The translations under genes and the position numbers were made by a program. Positions 17,124-25,841 of a stretch of 64,000 nucleotides of DNA are shown piece after piece. Every line of letters begins with the position of its first letter. The first letter of the stretch is position 1. The stretch comes from Arthrobacter sp. ok362. Its GTDB lineage: Bacteria > Actinomycetota > Actinomycetes > Actinomycetales > Micrococcaceae. The stretch spans positions 1 through 64,000 of the forward strand of contig NZ_FNGC01000006.1 in assembly GCF_900102785.1 (NCBI RefSeq), in the 5' to 3' direction. The notes beneath the pieces were generated by a model. It did not search any database. It worked only from the letters and a program-made list of their open reading frames with translations, and had not been told where the DNA came from.

Positions 17124-18010
17124 TGTCCGCAGATAGTGCAATAGATCCGGAGCCGGTGGCTGTGCAGCCCCTCTCCGTGGACATGCGGCGGCTGACACGT
17201 GTCGGTTCGCGGCCAAACTTCCTGGACTATCTAGTCCAGCTCTGGGATTTCCGGCAGTTCATTTTTTATGATGCCCGTGCCCGCGTTCAAAGTGGCACGC
17301 GGCGCGATCGTCTGGGCAGCGCATGGCTGCTCCTGAACCCCATCTTCAACGGGCTGACTTACTTCCTGATTTTCGGACTGCTGCTGAAGACCAGCAAGGG
17401 TGTCGAGAACTTCGTGGGGTACCTGGTGGTGGGAATCTTCATATTCCAGTTCAGCTCCGGTGCCATCACCTCCGGCGCACGCTCCATCCGAAACAACAAG
17501 TCCATTGTGCAGGCGTTCAACTTCCCGCGCGCCGCGCTCCCCATCGGGGCCAACGTCCGGGAACTGTTGTCGGCCGTTCCTCTGGTACTGGCCATGCTGC
17601 TGATCGTGGTGGTGCTGCCACCGGCAGAGGAGATCACGTGGCTCTGGGTGTTGGTTGTACCGGCCATACTTCTGCAGTCACTGTTTAACCTTGGTGTCGG
17701 CCTCATCCTTGCTCGGATTATCTCCCGAGTTCACGACGTCACGCACCTGCTTCCCTTCGCGATCCGGGCCTGGATGTACGTCTCGGCCATCTTCTACACT
17801 TATGACCGCTTCGTCACCCATCCCCAAATGCTGGCCGCCATCAAGCTCAATCCCTTGTTCAACGTCATTGACATAGTCCGGGACTGCGTTCTCTATGCCC
17901 GGGTTCCCCAATGGCAGTCGTGGGCCATTCTTGTCGTCTGGGCCTTCGGGGCCCTAGCTGTTGGCATGGTGTATTTCTGGAAAGGTGAGGAATCCTATGG
18001 ACGTGGGTGA
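17123..18010 (+). CDS. Polysaccharide ABC exporter permease (Wzm/TagG type)
   Basis: A 295-residue membrane protein of the ABC-2 type. Several hydrophobic helices are visible (for example GLTYFLIFGLLL, VPLVLAMLLIVVVL, LVVPAILLQSLFNLGVGLILARI, WAILVVWAFGALAVG). The cytoplasmic entry segment RIDRLGSAW-like (TRRDRLGSAWLLLNP) and the short YDARARVQ helix are typical of O-antigen and teichoic-acid exporters. It would move the lipid-linked polymer across the membrane with the ATPase encoded next. The GTG start shares a base with the preceding stop. Confidence 0.85.
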   Translation: MSADSAIDPEPVAVQPLSVDMRRLTRVGSRPNFLDYLVQLWDFRQFIFYDARARVQSGTRRDRLGSAWLLLNPIFNGLTYFLIFGLLLKTSKGVENFVGYLVVGIFIFQFSSGAITSGARSIRNNKSIVQAFNFPRAALPIGANVRELLSAVPLVLAMLLIVVVLPPAEEITWLWVLVVPAILLQSLFNLGVGLILARIISRVHDVTHLLPFAIRAWMYVSAIFYTYDRFVTHPQMLAAIKLNPLFNVIDIVRDCVLYARVPQWQSWAILVVWAFGALAVGMVYFWKGEESYGRG

Positions 18011-18884
18011 ACAGGAAATATTCCTCGAGGGACATCCGTGCGTTGTCGTGGATAGGGTGCGGATGCGCTACCGCGTGGCCTCGAGCGCGGCTTCTGAGGC
18101 GAATGCTGAGGAGACCAAGTCCCGTTTCCTGCGTCGTGCTGTCAGCAAGCCCAACATGGTGACAGTGCAGGCCCTGAACGAACTCTCCCTTGTGGTTGAG
18201 CGTGGTGAGTCGGTGGGGATCATCGGGCGGAACGGCTCTGGAAAAAGCACGCTCATGAAGATCATCAGCGGACAATCCAAGCCGACGTCGGGTGCGGTGT
18301 ATGCCTCCAGTACACCGATCATGCTCGGCGTCAACGCGGCCCTCGTCCAGGACTTGTCCGGCGATCAGAATGTCATCCTCGGATGCCTCGCCATGGGCAT
18401 GAGCCGGGCCGAGGTTGACGAAAAGTTCAACAGCATCGTGGAATTGTCCGGACTTGAGAAGTCCATTCACCTGCCGATGAAGTCCTACTCTTCAGGCATG
18501 GCCTCCCGCCTCCGGTTTGCCATCGCGGCGAGCGTCGACCCTGAGATTCTCCTGGTGGATGAGGCGCTCAACACCGGCGATGCCCAGTTTGGGGATCGCA
18601 GCAAGCTGCGGATGGACGAGCTCCGCGAGCAGGCGGGCTGTGTCTTCCTGGTCAGCCACAGCCTGGACACCATCAAGGACATGTGCACGCGAGTGATCTG
18701 GCTGGACAAGGGTGACCTCATCATGGACGGTGAGCCGGAGGTAGCCATCAAGGCCTATCAGGACTTCACCCGCCACCTGTCCAAGGGCAACAATGTTTCA
18801 GCCGCCCAGATTCTCGACGACGCAAAAGCGAACCTTGTCGCCACCGAGGTCCGCGGGCGGTCCTCACGCCGGAGCCGGGGCTGA
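17997..18884 (+). CDS. Polysaccharide ABC exporter ATPase (Wzt/TagH type)
   Basis: A 295-residue ABC ATPase: Walker A GRNGSGKST (78-86 region), signature SYSSGMASR, Walker B EILLVDEALNTGD, and the switch histidine in VFLVSHS. It ends soon after the nucleotide-binding domain, so it lacks the large C-terminal carbohydrate-binding domain that some Wzt proteins use to recognise a capped O-antigen end. Export should therefore not depend on such a cap. The ATG at 17997, behind GGTGAGG, overlaps the permease end by 14 bases. Confidence 0.88.
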   Translation: MDVGEQEIFLEGHPCVVVDRVRMRYRVASSAASEANAEETKSRFLRRAVSKPNMVTVQALNELSLVVERGESVGIIGRNGSGKSTLMKIISGQSKPTSGAVYASSTPIMLGVNAALVQDLSGDQNVILGCLAMGMSRAEVDEKFNSIVELSGLEKSIHLPMKSYSSGMASRLRFAIAASVDPEILLVDEALNTGDAQFGDRSKLRMDELREQAGCVFLVSHSLDTIKDMCTRVIWLDKGDLIMDGEPEVAIKAYQDFTRHLSKGNNVSAAQILDDAKANLVATEVRGRSSRRSRG

Positions 18885-20791
18885 TGGCGGGGCTCAGGGA
18901 GATCCGTACAGGACTGTGGCATCTGCGGAGGGGCGGTCCGGCGCAGTACAAGTCATGGCGGTCCCGTCAGCGGATAGACCAGGGCTTTGCCGCGCCGCGC
19001 AACGTGCAGGGCGTGGAAGCTGCCTGGACTGGACGTGGGCGCAAACGACGGCTGTCGCTCGCGCCGGCCACCCTACCGCAACAGCCGCCAAACCGGCCGG
19101 ACGTGCGTGCCGCAGTGATCCTGGACGACTTTTCCGCGCTGGCCTTCGGCTATGAGTGGACCACTATCCCCGTCCCCCTGCGCACCTGGCGCAGTGACCT
19201 GGCAGACAGCGACGTTGATCTCCTGTTTGTCGAATCGGCTTGGGCGGGAAACGGTGGACAGTGGCGCGGTAAGCTGACCGGCCCCGACGGTCCAAGCGAC
19301 GAGTTCCGGGAGATGGTCCAGTGGTGCCGGGAGCAAGGGATCCCCACGGTTTTCTGGAACAAGGAAGACCCTCCGCATTACGAGGATTTCCTTCCCGCGG
19401 CCCGGCTGTTTGACCACGTCTTCACCTCTGATTCCGGCCGCATTGCGCAGTACACCGTGGATCTCGGGCACGAACGCGTAGCGGTGCTTCCGTTTGCGGC
19501 TCAGCCTGCGATCAACAACCCGGTGCGACCGGGGCACGGCCGGCACAAGAGAGACGTTGCCTTTGCGGGAATGTATTTTGCCCACAAGTTTCCGGAACGC
19601 CGTGCCCAGATGGACTTCCTCCTGGGCGGTGCGCTGGACGCCTCCGCCCGGATGGGCACGGGCCTGGAAATATTCTCGCGCCAGCTGGGCGGCAATGCCG
19701 AGTATCAGTTCCCCGCACCGATGGACACGCGGGTGGTCGGATCGTTGAGTTATCCCCAGATGCTATCGGCCTACAAGGCATACAAGGTTTTCCTCAACGT
19801 TAATTCCGTTGTTGACTCTCCGAGCATGTGCGCCAGGCGCATTTTTGAGATCTCGGCGTCCGGCACACCTGTCATCACAGCTCCCAGCCAGGCCATGGGA
19901 CAGTTCTTCACCCCCGCGGCCGTACCTGTGGCCGCCACCCGCACGGAAGCGGAGCACCTTACCCGGGCGCTGGTTTCGAATCCGGAGTTCAATGACCGTA
20001 CGGTGCACTTGGCCCAACGGACGATTTGGTCGCACCACACCTATGCCCACCGGGCGGCCACGGTGCTCCAGCACGCCGTGCCGGGAATTGCTGCTGGCGC
20101 CCTGCAGCCGTCGTTGTCCATACTGTTGCCAACCATCCGGCCCCAGAACCTGGAACGTGTCTTCCAGACCCTGGCCGGACAGCGCGGCGTGGAGCCGGAA
20201 CTGGTGCTGCTCACCCACGGCTTTCAGCTGTCCGCCGAACGCGTGGCCGAGTTGTGCGCGGCCTCCGGGCTGCGGAACGTCGTGGTCCTCGAGGCATCGC
20301 GGGAAGTGTCGCTGGGGGAGTGCCTGAACCGCTGCGTCGCCGCGGCCAGCGGGCAGGTCCTAACGAAGATGGACGACGACGATCACTACGGCCCGCACTA
20401 TCTCAGTGACCAGCTTCACGCCATGTCCTACTCAGGCGCCGACGTCGTGGGTAAACGGGCGCACTACATGCATCTTGAAACGTCGAACGCGGCTATCCTG
20501 CGGTTTGCGGCCCTAGAACACCGGTTCACCGACTTCGTCATGGGGCCAACCATCATGGCCCACAGGGAAGTCTTCACCGACCACCCGTTCCAGCATGTCA
20601 CCGTCGGCGAGGACTCCGGATTTCTTCGTGCCGCCCACGCCGCAGGCAGGATCATTTACTCGGCGGACCGCTTCAACTACTTCCAGGTCCGTACCGGTGA
20701 GGGACACACCTGGCAGGTGGAGGACGCAGAGCTTCTCGCGTCAGGTGACCTGAAATTCTATGGAAAGTTAAATGAACATGTTGACATCTAA
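18884..20791 (+). CDS. CgeB-like / GT2 fusion glycosyltransferase
   Basis: A 635-residue two-domain protein. Residues 65-400 match the CgeB/YkvP-like module of the giant transferase at 6689 (LLFVESAWAGNGGQW, IPTVFWNKEDPPHYEDF, FDHVFTSDSGR, NVNSVVDSPSMCARRIFEI). Residues 406-600 are a GT-A family 2 domain (LSILLPTIRPQNL, then MDDDDHYGPHYL with the metal-binding Asp cluster, and a GEDSGFLR acceptor-base segment). Start overlaps the ATPase stop by one base (TGATG). Two linked activities could extend one repeat unit in sequence; this is inference. Confidence 0.8.
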   Translation: MAGLREIRTGLWHLRRGGPAQYKSWRSRQRIDQGFAAPRNVQGVEAAWTGRGRKRRLSLAPATLPQQPPNRPDVRAAVILDDFSALAFGYEWTTIPVPLRTWRSDLADSDVDLLFVESAWAGNGGQWRGKLTGPDGPSDEFREMVQWCREQGIPTVFWNKEDPPHYEDFLPAARLFDHVFTSDSGRIAQYTVDLGHERVAVLPFAAQPAINNPVRPGHGRHKRDVAFAGMYFAHKFPERRAQMDFLLGGALDASARMGTGLEIFSRQLGGNAEYQFPAPMDTRVVGSLSYPQMLSAYKAYKVFLNVNSVVDSPSMCARRIFEISASGTPVITAPSQAMGQFFTPAAVPVAATRTEAEHLTRALVSNPEFNDRTVHLAQRTIWSHHTYAHRAATVLQHAVPGIAAGALQPSLSILLPTIRPQNLERVFQTLAGQRGVEPELVLLTHGFQLSAERVAELCAASGLRNVVVLEASREVSLGECLNRCVAAASGQVLTKMDDDDHYGPHYLSDQLHAMSYSGADVVGKRAHYMHLETSNAAILRFAALEHRFTDFVMGPTIMAHREVFTDHPFQHVTVGEDSGFLRAAHAAGRIIYSADRFNYFQVRTGEGHTWQVEDAELLASGDLKFYGKLNEHVDI

Positions 20792-22052
20792 GGCTGCCGA
20801 AACTGAGGCTCCCATCAGGACGGTCGCCGTCGTCGGGCTGGGCTACATAGGGCTGCCCACGGCCGCCATCCTGGCCACCAACGGACTCGACGTGATCGGC
20901 GTCGACGTAAATCCGGGCACCGTGAAAGCCATCAACAACGGCGACGTGCCTTTTGTGGAACCTGACCTGGGGGTCCACGTCGCCGGCGCCGTCAGTCAGG
21001 GCCGGCTCCGGGCTCAGCTCGAAACCCCCGCCGCGGATGCCTACATTGTGGCGGTGCCGACCCCGTTCAAGGCAGACAAGTCCGCCGACATGTCCTACAT
21101 TGCCGCTGCTGCCCGTGCTATCGCCCCGAAACTGAGTGGCGGGGAACTGGTGATTCTCGAGTCGACGTCGCCTCCTGGCAGCACGCGCCGGCTCGCCGAG
21201 CTGATCCTTGGGCTGCGCCCGGACCTCAGCCTTGACGGCCGCGACGGCAAACCGGTGCTGCTGGTGGCACACTGCCCCGAAAGGGTGCTGCCGGGCAGGA
21301 TCATGATCGAGCTCGTTACCAACGACCGGGTAGTGGGCGGTCTTACGCCTGAGGCTGCAGAAGCTGCCGCTGCGCTGTACGCAGTGTTCTGCCAAGGCGA
21401 AATCCACCTTACGGACGCCGCCACGGCAGAGATGTCCAAGCTTGTCGAGAACGCCTACCGCGATGTCAACATCGCCTTTGCCAACGAGCTGTCCGTCATC
21501 AGCGACAACCTGGATATCGATGTGTGGGAACTCATCCGCCTGGCCAATCATCATCCCCGCGTCAACATCCTTCAGCCGGGCCCCGGAGTCGGCGGCCACT
21601 GCATCGCCGTGGACCCCTGGTTCATCGTGGCAGCCGATCCCGGGAATGCGACCCTGATCCGAACCGCGCGGGAAGTCAATGACGGCAAGCCTGGCTACAT
21701 AGTGGAACAGGTCCGAAAGGCCGTCAGCGAGATCAGCAGTCCGACGATTGCCTGCCTGGGCCTGGCCTTCAAGGCAAATATCGACGACGTCCGGGAGTCC
21801 CCGGCCGTGGAGATCGTCCGACGAGTGGCTGAGCAGCATCCCGATGCCGAGATTCTCGTCGCGGCACCGCACAAAGATCATCTGCCGCAGGTGCTGGCCG
21901 TGCTTCCCAACATCCGTCACGTGGAGACGGACAAGGCTATCGAGACCGCCCAGGTGGTGGTGCTTCTGGTCGATCACGACAAATTCCGCGAGATCGATCC
22001 CGCCAGCCTCGAAGGCAAGCGGCTCATCGATACCCGTGGTTTCTGGCGCTGA
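20772..22052 (+). CDS. wecC: UDP-N-acetyl-D-mannosamine dehydrogenase (copy 2)
   Basis: A 426-residue paralogue of the protein at 5409, with Rossmann GLGYIGLP (22-29), ESTSPPGSTR and the catalytic Cys277 in GPGVGGHCIAVDPW. The two copies are very alike over their whole length but differ at many residues, so they are older paralogues or separately acquired alleles rather than a fresh duplication. The start lies inside the previous gene (20-base overlap), so it belongs to the locus B operon. It makes UDP-ManNAcA, presumably used by the neighbouring transferases. Confidence 0.9.
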   Translation: MNMLTSKAAETEAPIRTVAVVGLGYIGLPTAAILATNGLDVIGVDVNPGTVKAINNGDVPFVEPDLGVHVAGAVSQGRLRAQLETPAADAYIVAVPTPFKADKSADMSYIAAAARAIAPKLSGGELVILESTSPPGSTRRLAELILGLRPDLSLDGRDGKPVLLVAHCPERVLPGRIMIELVTNDRVVGGLTPEAAEAAAALYAVFCQGEIHLTDAATAEMSKLVENAYRDVNIAFANELSVISDNLDIDVWELIRLANHHPRVNILQPGPGVGGHCIAVDPWFIVAADPGNATLIRTAREVNDGKPGYIVEQVRKAVSEISSPTIACLGLAFKANIDDVRESPAVEIVRRVAEQHPDAEILVAAPHKDHLPQVLAVLPNIRHVETDKAIETAQVVVLLVDHDKFREIDPASLEGKRLIDTRGFWR

Positions 22053-22093
22053 CGGAACAGGCGAACAGCCTGCTCTCACCGTAGCCACAACAG

Positions 22094-23620
22094 ATGTACC
22101 TAAGTTCTCGGAGAACACCATTGAATAAACACGATGTGCGTGAAGACCGGCCGCATAACTTCCCTCTTGGTTACCACTGCGCCATAACTTGGGGGATACC
22201 GGCGAATTACGGAGGCATGACGAATGCCCTGCTTCACCGCTCCAGGTCCTTTATCCATGAGGCTGGTGTTTCCGTGGATGTGCTGACTTTCGAATGGGCG
22301 GAAGACTACAGTGAGATCCGTTGCGAGCTGGAAGCCACGGGCGAGTTGATCGAGGGACTTCACCTCAGGAACTTGTGGGACGAACTGGGCCAGCTCACGA
22401 AAACACAGCTGGACTCGTCTCGACCGGGCAAAAACGTCGTAGGCGAGTTCTCGGCCATCGGTGAGGCAGAGGAATCGACGGATGAAGTCAGCGGAGAAAT
22501 CCTTCGTCGGCGGGTTCGTTATGCCTCCGATCAGAAGACCGTCTTGCAGGTGGACTATTTCCGCTCGGATGGCTCACTCATGGTCGCTGATCGTCGAGAT
22601 CTTGATACCAAAGGTACAGTGGGTGGCCGACTGGTAACCCTGTGCGGTTTGGACGGTTATCCGGTAGCCTCCTGGAACCAGATTTGGCCCCTTTACCTTT
22701 TCTGGCTCGACTGCGTCGTCGCTGATCGTGAGTCCTATATGATTGTCGACAGCAAGTCGACCGCCAACTTCATGACCCGATACCGGCGGGATAACGTGGT
22801 CACCATGCATTTGGTGCACAACTCGCACATGGCGAGCGGTGCCGTTCCACCGCATGGGGAGTTGAGCCAAACCCGGCGTTACGTGTTCGAGCGGTTGAAT
22901 TCCTTCGACGCCGTGGTCTTCTTGACCGAGAGCCAGAAAAGGGACGTCGATCTGGTCTTCGGTAATCCGCCGAATGCGTGCGTGATCCCTAATAGCAGGT
23001 CCCTGCCGGGGATTTCCAAGCCGGAGCTTGGCCACGACCCGCAATTGGGGGTAGTCCTTAGCAGCCTGACAAATCGGAAGCGTCTTGATCATTCCGTTTC
23101 TGCCATCGGGCGGGCACGGACATCAGGAGATTTGGAACTCAAGCTCAGCATTTATGGGCAAGGTCCTGAGAAGGCTTCCCTGCAGAAGCTCATCACTGCC
23201 CAGGGCCTTGGTGAATCGGTGGAATTGGCCGGATATTCCCCGTCGGCACGAGAGAAATTTGAGTCGGCTTCGTTCACAATGCTCACCAGCAAGCTGGAGG
23301 GTCAAGGTCTGGTTCTGATCGAGGCAATGAGTGTTGGCTGCATTCCCATCGCGTACGACGTCCCGTACGGCCCTGCTGACATCATCGATGACGGCGTGGA
23401 TGGGTTTCTGGTCAAAGCAGGAGAGGTGTCGTCCATGGCCGAAGCCATCGTGGAGCTGCGGACGATGGAGCCATCTGCCATCGAAAAAATGCGGCTTCAG
23501 GCTGTTGCCAAGGCCACCACCTTCAACGACGCTGCCGTCGTGGACCGGTGGAGTGCAGAGATGCATGCCGCCTTGGATCGCAAATTGCGTGGGATACTCC
23601 AGGGCCAGAAGCATCAGTAG
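22094..23620 (+). CDS. TagE/TarM-like polyol-phosphate glucosyltransferase (GT4)
   Basis: A 508-residue GT4 enzyme. The first half carries the family's long insertion (RRRVRYASDQKTVLQVDYF, the VDYFR-type beta segment) and VTMHLVHNSH. The second half has SFTMLTSKLEGQGLVLIEAMS and DVPYGPADIIDDGVDGFLV, which I associate with TagE/TarM enzymes that put alpha-linked sugars on glycerol- or ribitol-phosphate chains. This fits the CDP-ribitol and TagF-like genes downstream. The ATG at 22094 lacks a ribosome site; TTG at 22121 has GGAGA upstream and may be the true start. Confidence 0.75.
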   Translation: MYLSSRRTPLNKHDVREDRPHNFPLGYHCAITWGIPANYGGMTNALLHRSRSFIHEAGVSVDVLTFEWAEDYSEIRCELEATGELIEGLHLRNLWDELGQLTKTQLDSSRPGKNVVGEFSAIGEAEESTDEVSGEILRRRVRYASDQKTVLQVDYFRSDGSLMVADRRDLDTKGTVGGRLVTLCGLDGYPVASWNQIWPLYLFWLDCVVADRESYMIVDSKSTANFMTRYRRDNVVTMHLVHNSHMASGAVPPHGELSQTRRYVFERLNSFDAVVFLTESQKRDVDLVFGNPPNACVIPNSRSLPGISKPELGHDPQLGVVLSSLTNRKRLDHSVSAIGRARTSGDLELKLSIYGQGPEKASLQKLITAQGLGESVELAGYSPSAREKFESASFTMLTSKLEGQGLVLIEAMSVGCIPIAYDVPYGPADIIDDGVDGFLVKAGEVSSMAEAIVELRTMEPSAIEKMRLQAVAKATTFNDAAVVDRWSAEMHAALDRKLRGILQGQKHQ

Positions 23621-23658
23621 CACGTAGCGGAGATTTCAGCACTGCCCGGGGAGAGCCC

Positions 23659-23715
23659 AAGGGACTCGTGGTTCTGTCGGCGTTGATTCCAGCCGAACTG
23701 AACCACGAGTCCCTT
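23659..23715. terminator. Long hairpin between convergent genes
   Basis: A perfect 16-base inverted repeat (23659-23674 and 23700-23715) encloses a second 5-base stem (TCGGC 23677-23681, GCCGA 23692-23696). It lies between the ends of the TagE-like gene and the minus-strand EEP gene, so it can stop transcription from both sides. No strong T-run follows on either strand. Confidence 0.6.
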
Positions 23716-23740
23716 GAGCGTTATTTGACTGGCTCCGCTC

Positions 23741-25069
23741 CTAGGGGAGCTGAACCGTTGCCTTTACCATATTGTGATCGGAAGGGATGGTACCTATGAA
23801 GTTCCCTTTCGAGTCGACATTCACAACGGTGCGCCACTCAACGACGCGCATCTTGGAAGTGAAGATGTAATCCAAGTAGGTCCCGTTACCCCAGGCGTTA
23901 CGGGCGTTGGCGAGGCGTTTGAACGCGTTGAAGCTGTCGTAGTTCGCACCCACCGTCTTCTCAGCTGTCGCAGCTCCGCTCGGGAGGTCCGATGCATAGG
24001 TGTTCCCCAGCGGGTCTTTGTAGCCGGCAGCGATCAGAACGTCGTAGGGCGCGTTCCTCGGCGTCGTCCATTTATGGGAGTTCAGGTCTCCTGTCAACAG
24101 GACCGGGAGATTCTGAGGGTTGCGCTTCTTGATTTCTGCCGTGATGGCCTGCGTCTGCTTGGTGTGTACGTCGGCCGTGGCCCCGGGTGTCAAATGTGTG
24201 TCACCAACGAAGAATTTCTTGTTTGTCGACTTTTGGATGAATATGCCCCAGGCCAAGTAGTGCGAGCGGTCAGGGGGCAAAGCGAGGGAGCCCTGGCTGA
24301 CCAAGGACACTTTGGTTGCGTTATAGAAAAGCTTCGTCCCTTGCGAGGCGCCCTTATCGGCGTAAACGCAGAGATTGGGCGTGGTGTCCTTCACACAGTT
24401 GTTGCGCTTTGAATTCGTCAGTCGGTAGTTCGCTCCGGCCGCCTGGAGTCGTTCTTGAAGGTCTTCAAACTGGGAGACTCCGCCCGGGCGTTGGTCATCC
24501 TTGAGCCATCCCTGAGAGGCTTCCTGGATGCCGATGACGTCCGGCATCTGGGCCTTAATGTTCGCCACCACTGCCGACCTGCGTCCGGCCCAGGTCAGTT
24601 CATTGGCGGCTCCTGCGAAGCAGTTGGCGCACTTCACGTTGTAGCTTGCAACCGATAGCGGGTTTACGACCGCCGCAATAACTGGGGCGGTCTTCGTCTT
24701 GGTTGTTATGGCAGCGGAATACGGGCTCAGGTTAGTTGTTCCGTCTGCGGAGATGACTCTTACCCGAAGGTAATAGCTGGTGTTGCTTTTGAGTCCCCGG
24801 AGTTCGGTGGAGGTGGTTGTGAAGCGGTTGTACGTGGAGTCCGAAAAGTCGGCCTTGGTGGAGTATTGGACGCGATATCTCGGCGCGCCGCTGACAGCGT
24901 TCCAGGAAATGAAGACCGACGTGCTTGTTTGAGCGGGCGACTTGAGGCCGGAGGGGGCAGGAGTGGCTGCAAATGCTCCGGGGGCACCGGATAGGAGGAG
25001 GAGTATTGCGAGGATCAAAATGGGGAGCGGGCGAACACGGAATGTTGAGCCACGACCGTTTTTTGGCAT
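23741..25069 (-). CDS. Secreted fibronectin-III / endonuclease-exonuclease-phosphatase protein
   Basis: A 442-residue exported protein. After a signal peptide (hydrophobic ILILAILLLL, then AFAATPA) comes one fibronectin type III domain (about 38-125), then an EEP-superfamily domain with the usual motif series: SVASYNVKC, GIQEAS, GDTHLTPG, LLTGDLNSH and the terminal SDHNMV. EEP enzymes cleave phosphoester bonds in nucleic acids, phosphoinositides or other phosphodiesters. Extracellular DNA or wall phosphodiester could be the substrate here. The ATG at 25069 gives a compact signal peptide; the frame stays open to 25195. A broken relative lies just upstream on the other strand. Confidence 0.8.
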   Translation of the reverse strand: MPKNGRGSTFRVRPLPILILAILLLLSGAPGAFAATPAPSGLKSPAQTSTSVFISWNAVSGAPRYRVQYSTKADFSDSTYNRFTTTSTELRGLKSNTSYYLRVRVISADGTTNLSPYSAAITTKTKTAPVIAAVVNPLSVASYNVKCANCFAGAANELTWAGRRSAVVANIKAQMPDVIGIQEASQGWLKDDQRPGGVSQFEDLQERLQAAGANYRLTNSKRNNCVKDTTPNLCVYADKGASQGTKLFYNATKVSLVSQGSLALPPDRSHYLAWGIFIQKSTNKKFFVGDTHLTPGATADVHTKQTQAITAEIKKRNPQNLPVLLTGDLNSHKWTTPRNAPYDVLIAAGYKDPLGNTYASDLPSGAATAEKTVGANYDSFNAFKRLANARNAWGNGTYLDYIFTSKMRVVEWRTVVNVDSKGNFIGTIPSDHNMVKATVQLP

Positions 25070-25244
25070 GCGAGACCTTATCGGTGAGACCTTGGGCACC
25101 AGAAGGGCGGCAAGGGTGCGAGCAAAAGGTGCAATCAAGCGATAGGAGGTGCTATGGGACACCATAGTGTGGCACGCACTAATCTTTAAGTACAACGCGC
25201 AGAGCTAACCCGTGATTTAGCTCTCGTTGCGGATAGGTCATTTG

Positions 25245-25273
25245 GGCCTCGTTCATCGAGGCCGGAGTTTTTC
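25245..25273 (+). terminator. Orphan plus-strand terminator
   Basis: GGCCTCG (25245-25251) pairs perfectly with CGAGGCC (25257-25263) across five bases and is followed by GGAGTTTTT. No plus-strand gene ends just before it: the upstream gene points the other way. It may be left over from a deleted gene. The rest of 25070-25519 shows no gene I can support. Confidence 0.45.
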
Positions 25274-25519
25274 CCCGATCCTTGACGGACCTTGAACATC
25301 GCAAAAAGACGCAGGGTGCTGCTTTCTCTGGGTGGCGGATTTGCCTGCTTCAGCCCGGGTTGCTCCCTCGCCTGGCCTAACGGCAGGGCATTTCTTGCCG
25401 ATAGTTATGTGTAGAAAGCGCACCATTGGAATCGAAGCGCATTATTGCGGCAATTTCCCGCAGCTTGGTTCGGTTGTCTGCGGGGACTTCGGCTGGACCA
25501 CGCGCACTGGGCCTCCCTG

Positions 25520-25662
25520 CCAAGAACCTGGACCACATCGTCACGTCCAAGATGAGGGTGGGGAAGTGGGAGGCCGTCATCAACATCGATTCCTCCGCTA
25601 GCTTCATCGGAACGATTGCGTCGGACCACAACATGGTCAATGCCGTTCTGCAACTGCCGTAG
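25520..25662 (+). pseudogene. C-terminal remnant of a second EEP-family gene
   Basis: The frame ending at 25662 reads LDHIVTSKMRVGKWEAVINI and closes with SDHNMVNAVLQLP. The intact protein on the other strand ends with LDYIFTSKMRVVEWRTVVNV and SDHNMVKATVQLP. About 44 codons are thus clearly homologous. The sequence before them (from 25426) does not look like EEP. All catalytic motifs except the last are missing. It lies in opposite orientation about 450 bases from the intact gene's start. Confidence 0.75.
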
Positions 25663-25841
25663 ACTGAATGGCTGGAGCGCGGGCGCCTGCGCAGCATTTG
25701 TGCTGCCTCAGGTGCCCGTTCACGCAACATACGCAAAATGGTGCCCAGTCGATGATTGGCGTTGCTACGTGTCGGAAGCCGTGTCCAGCCTGGGTGGTGG
25801 CAGACTGACGCACGCGAGAACACGCAAACCAGGGGGAACTT

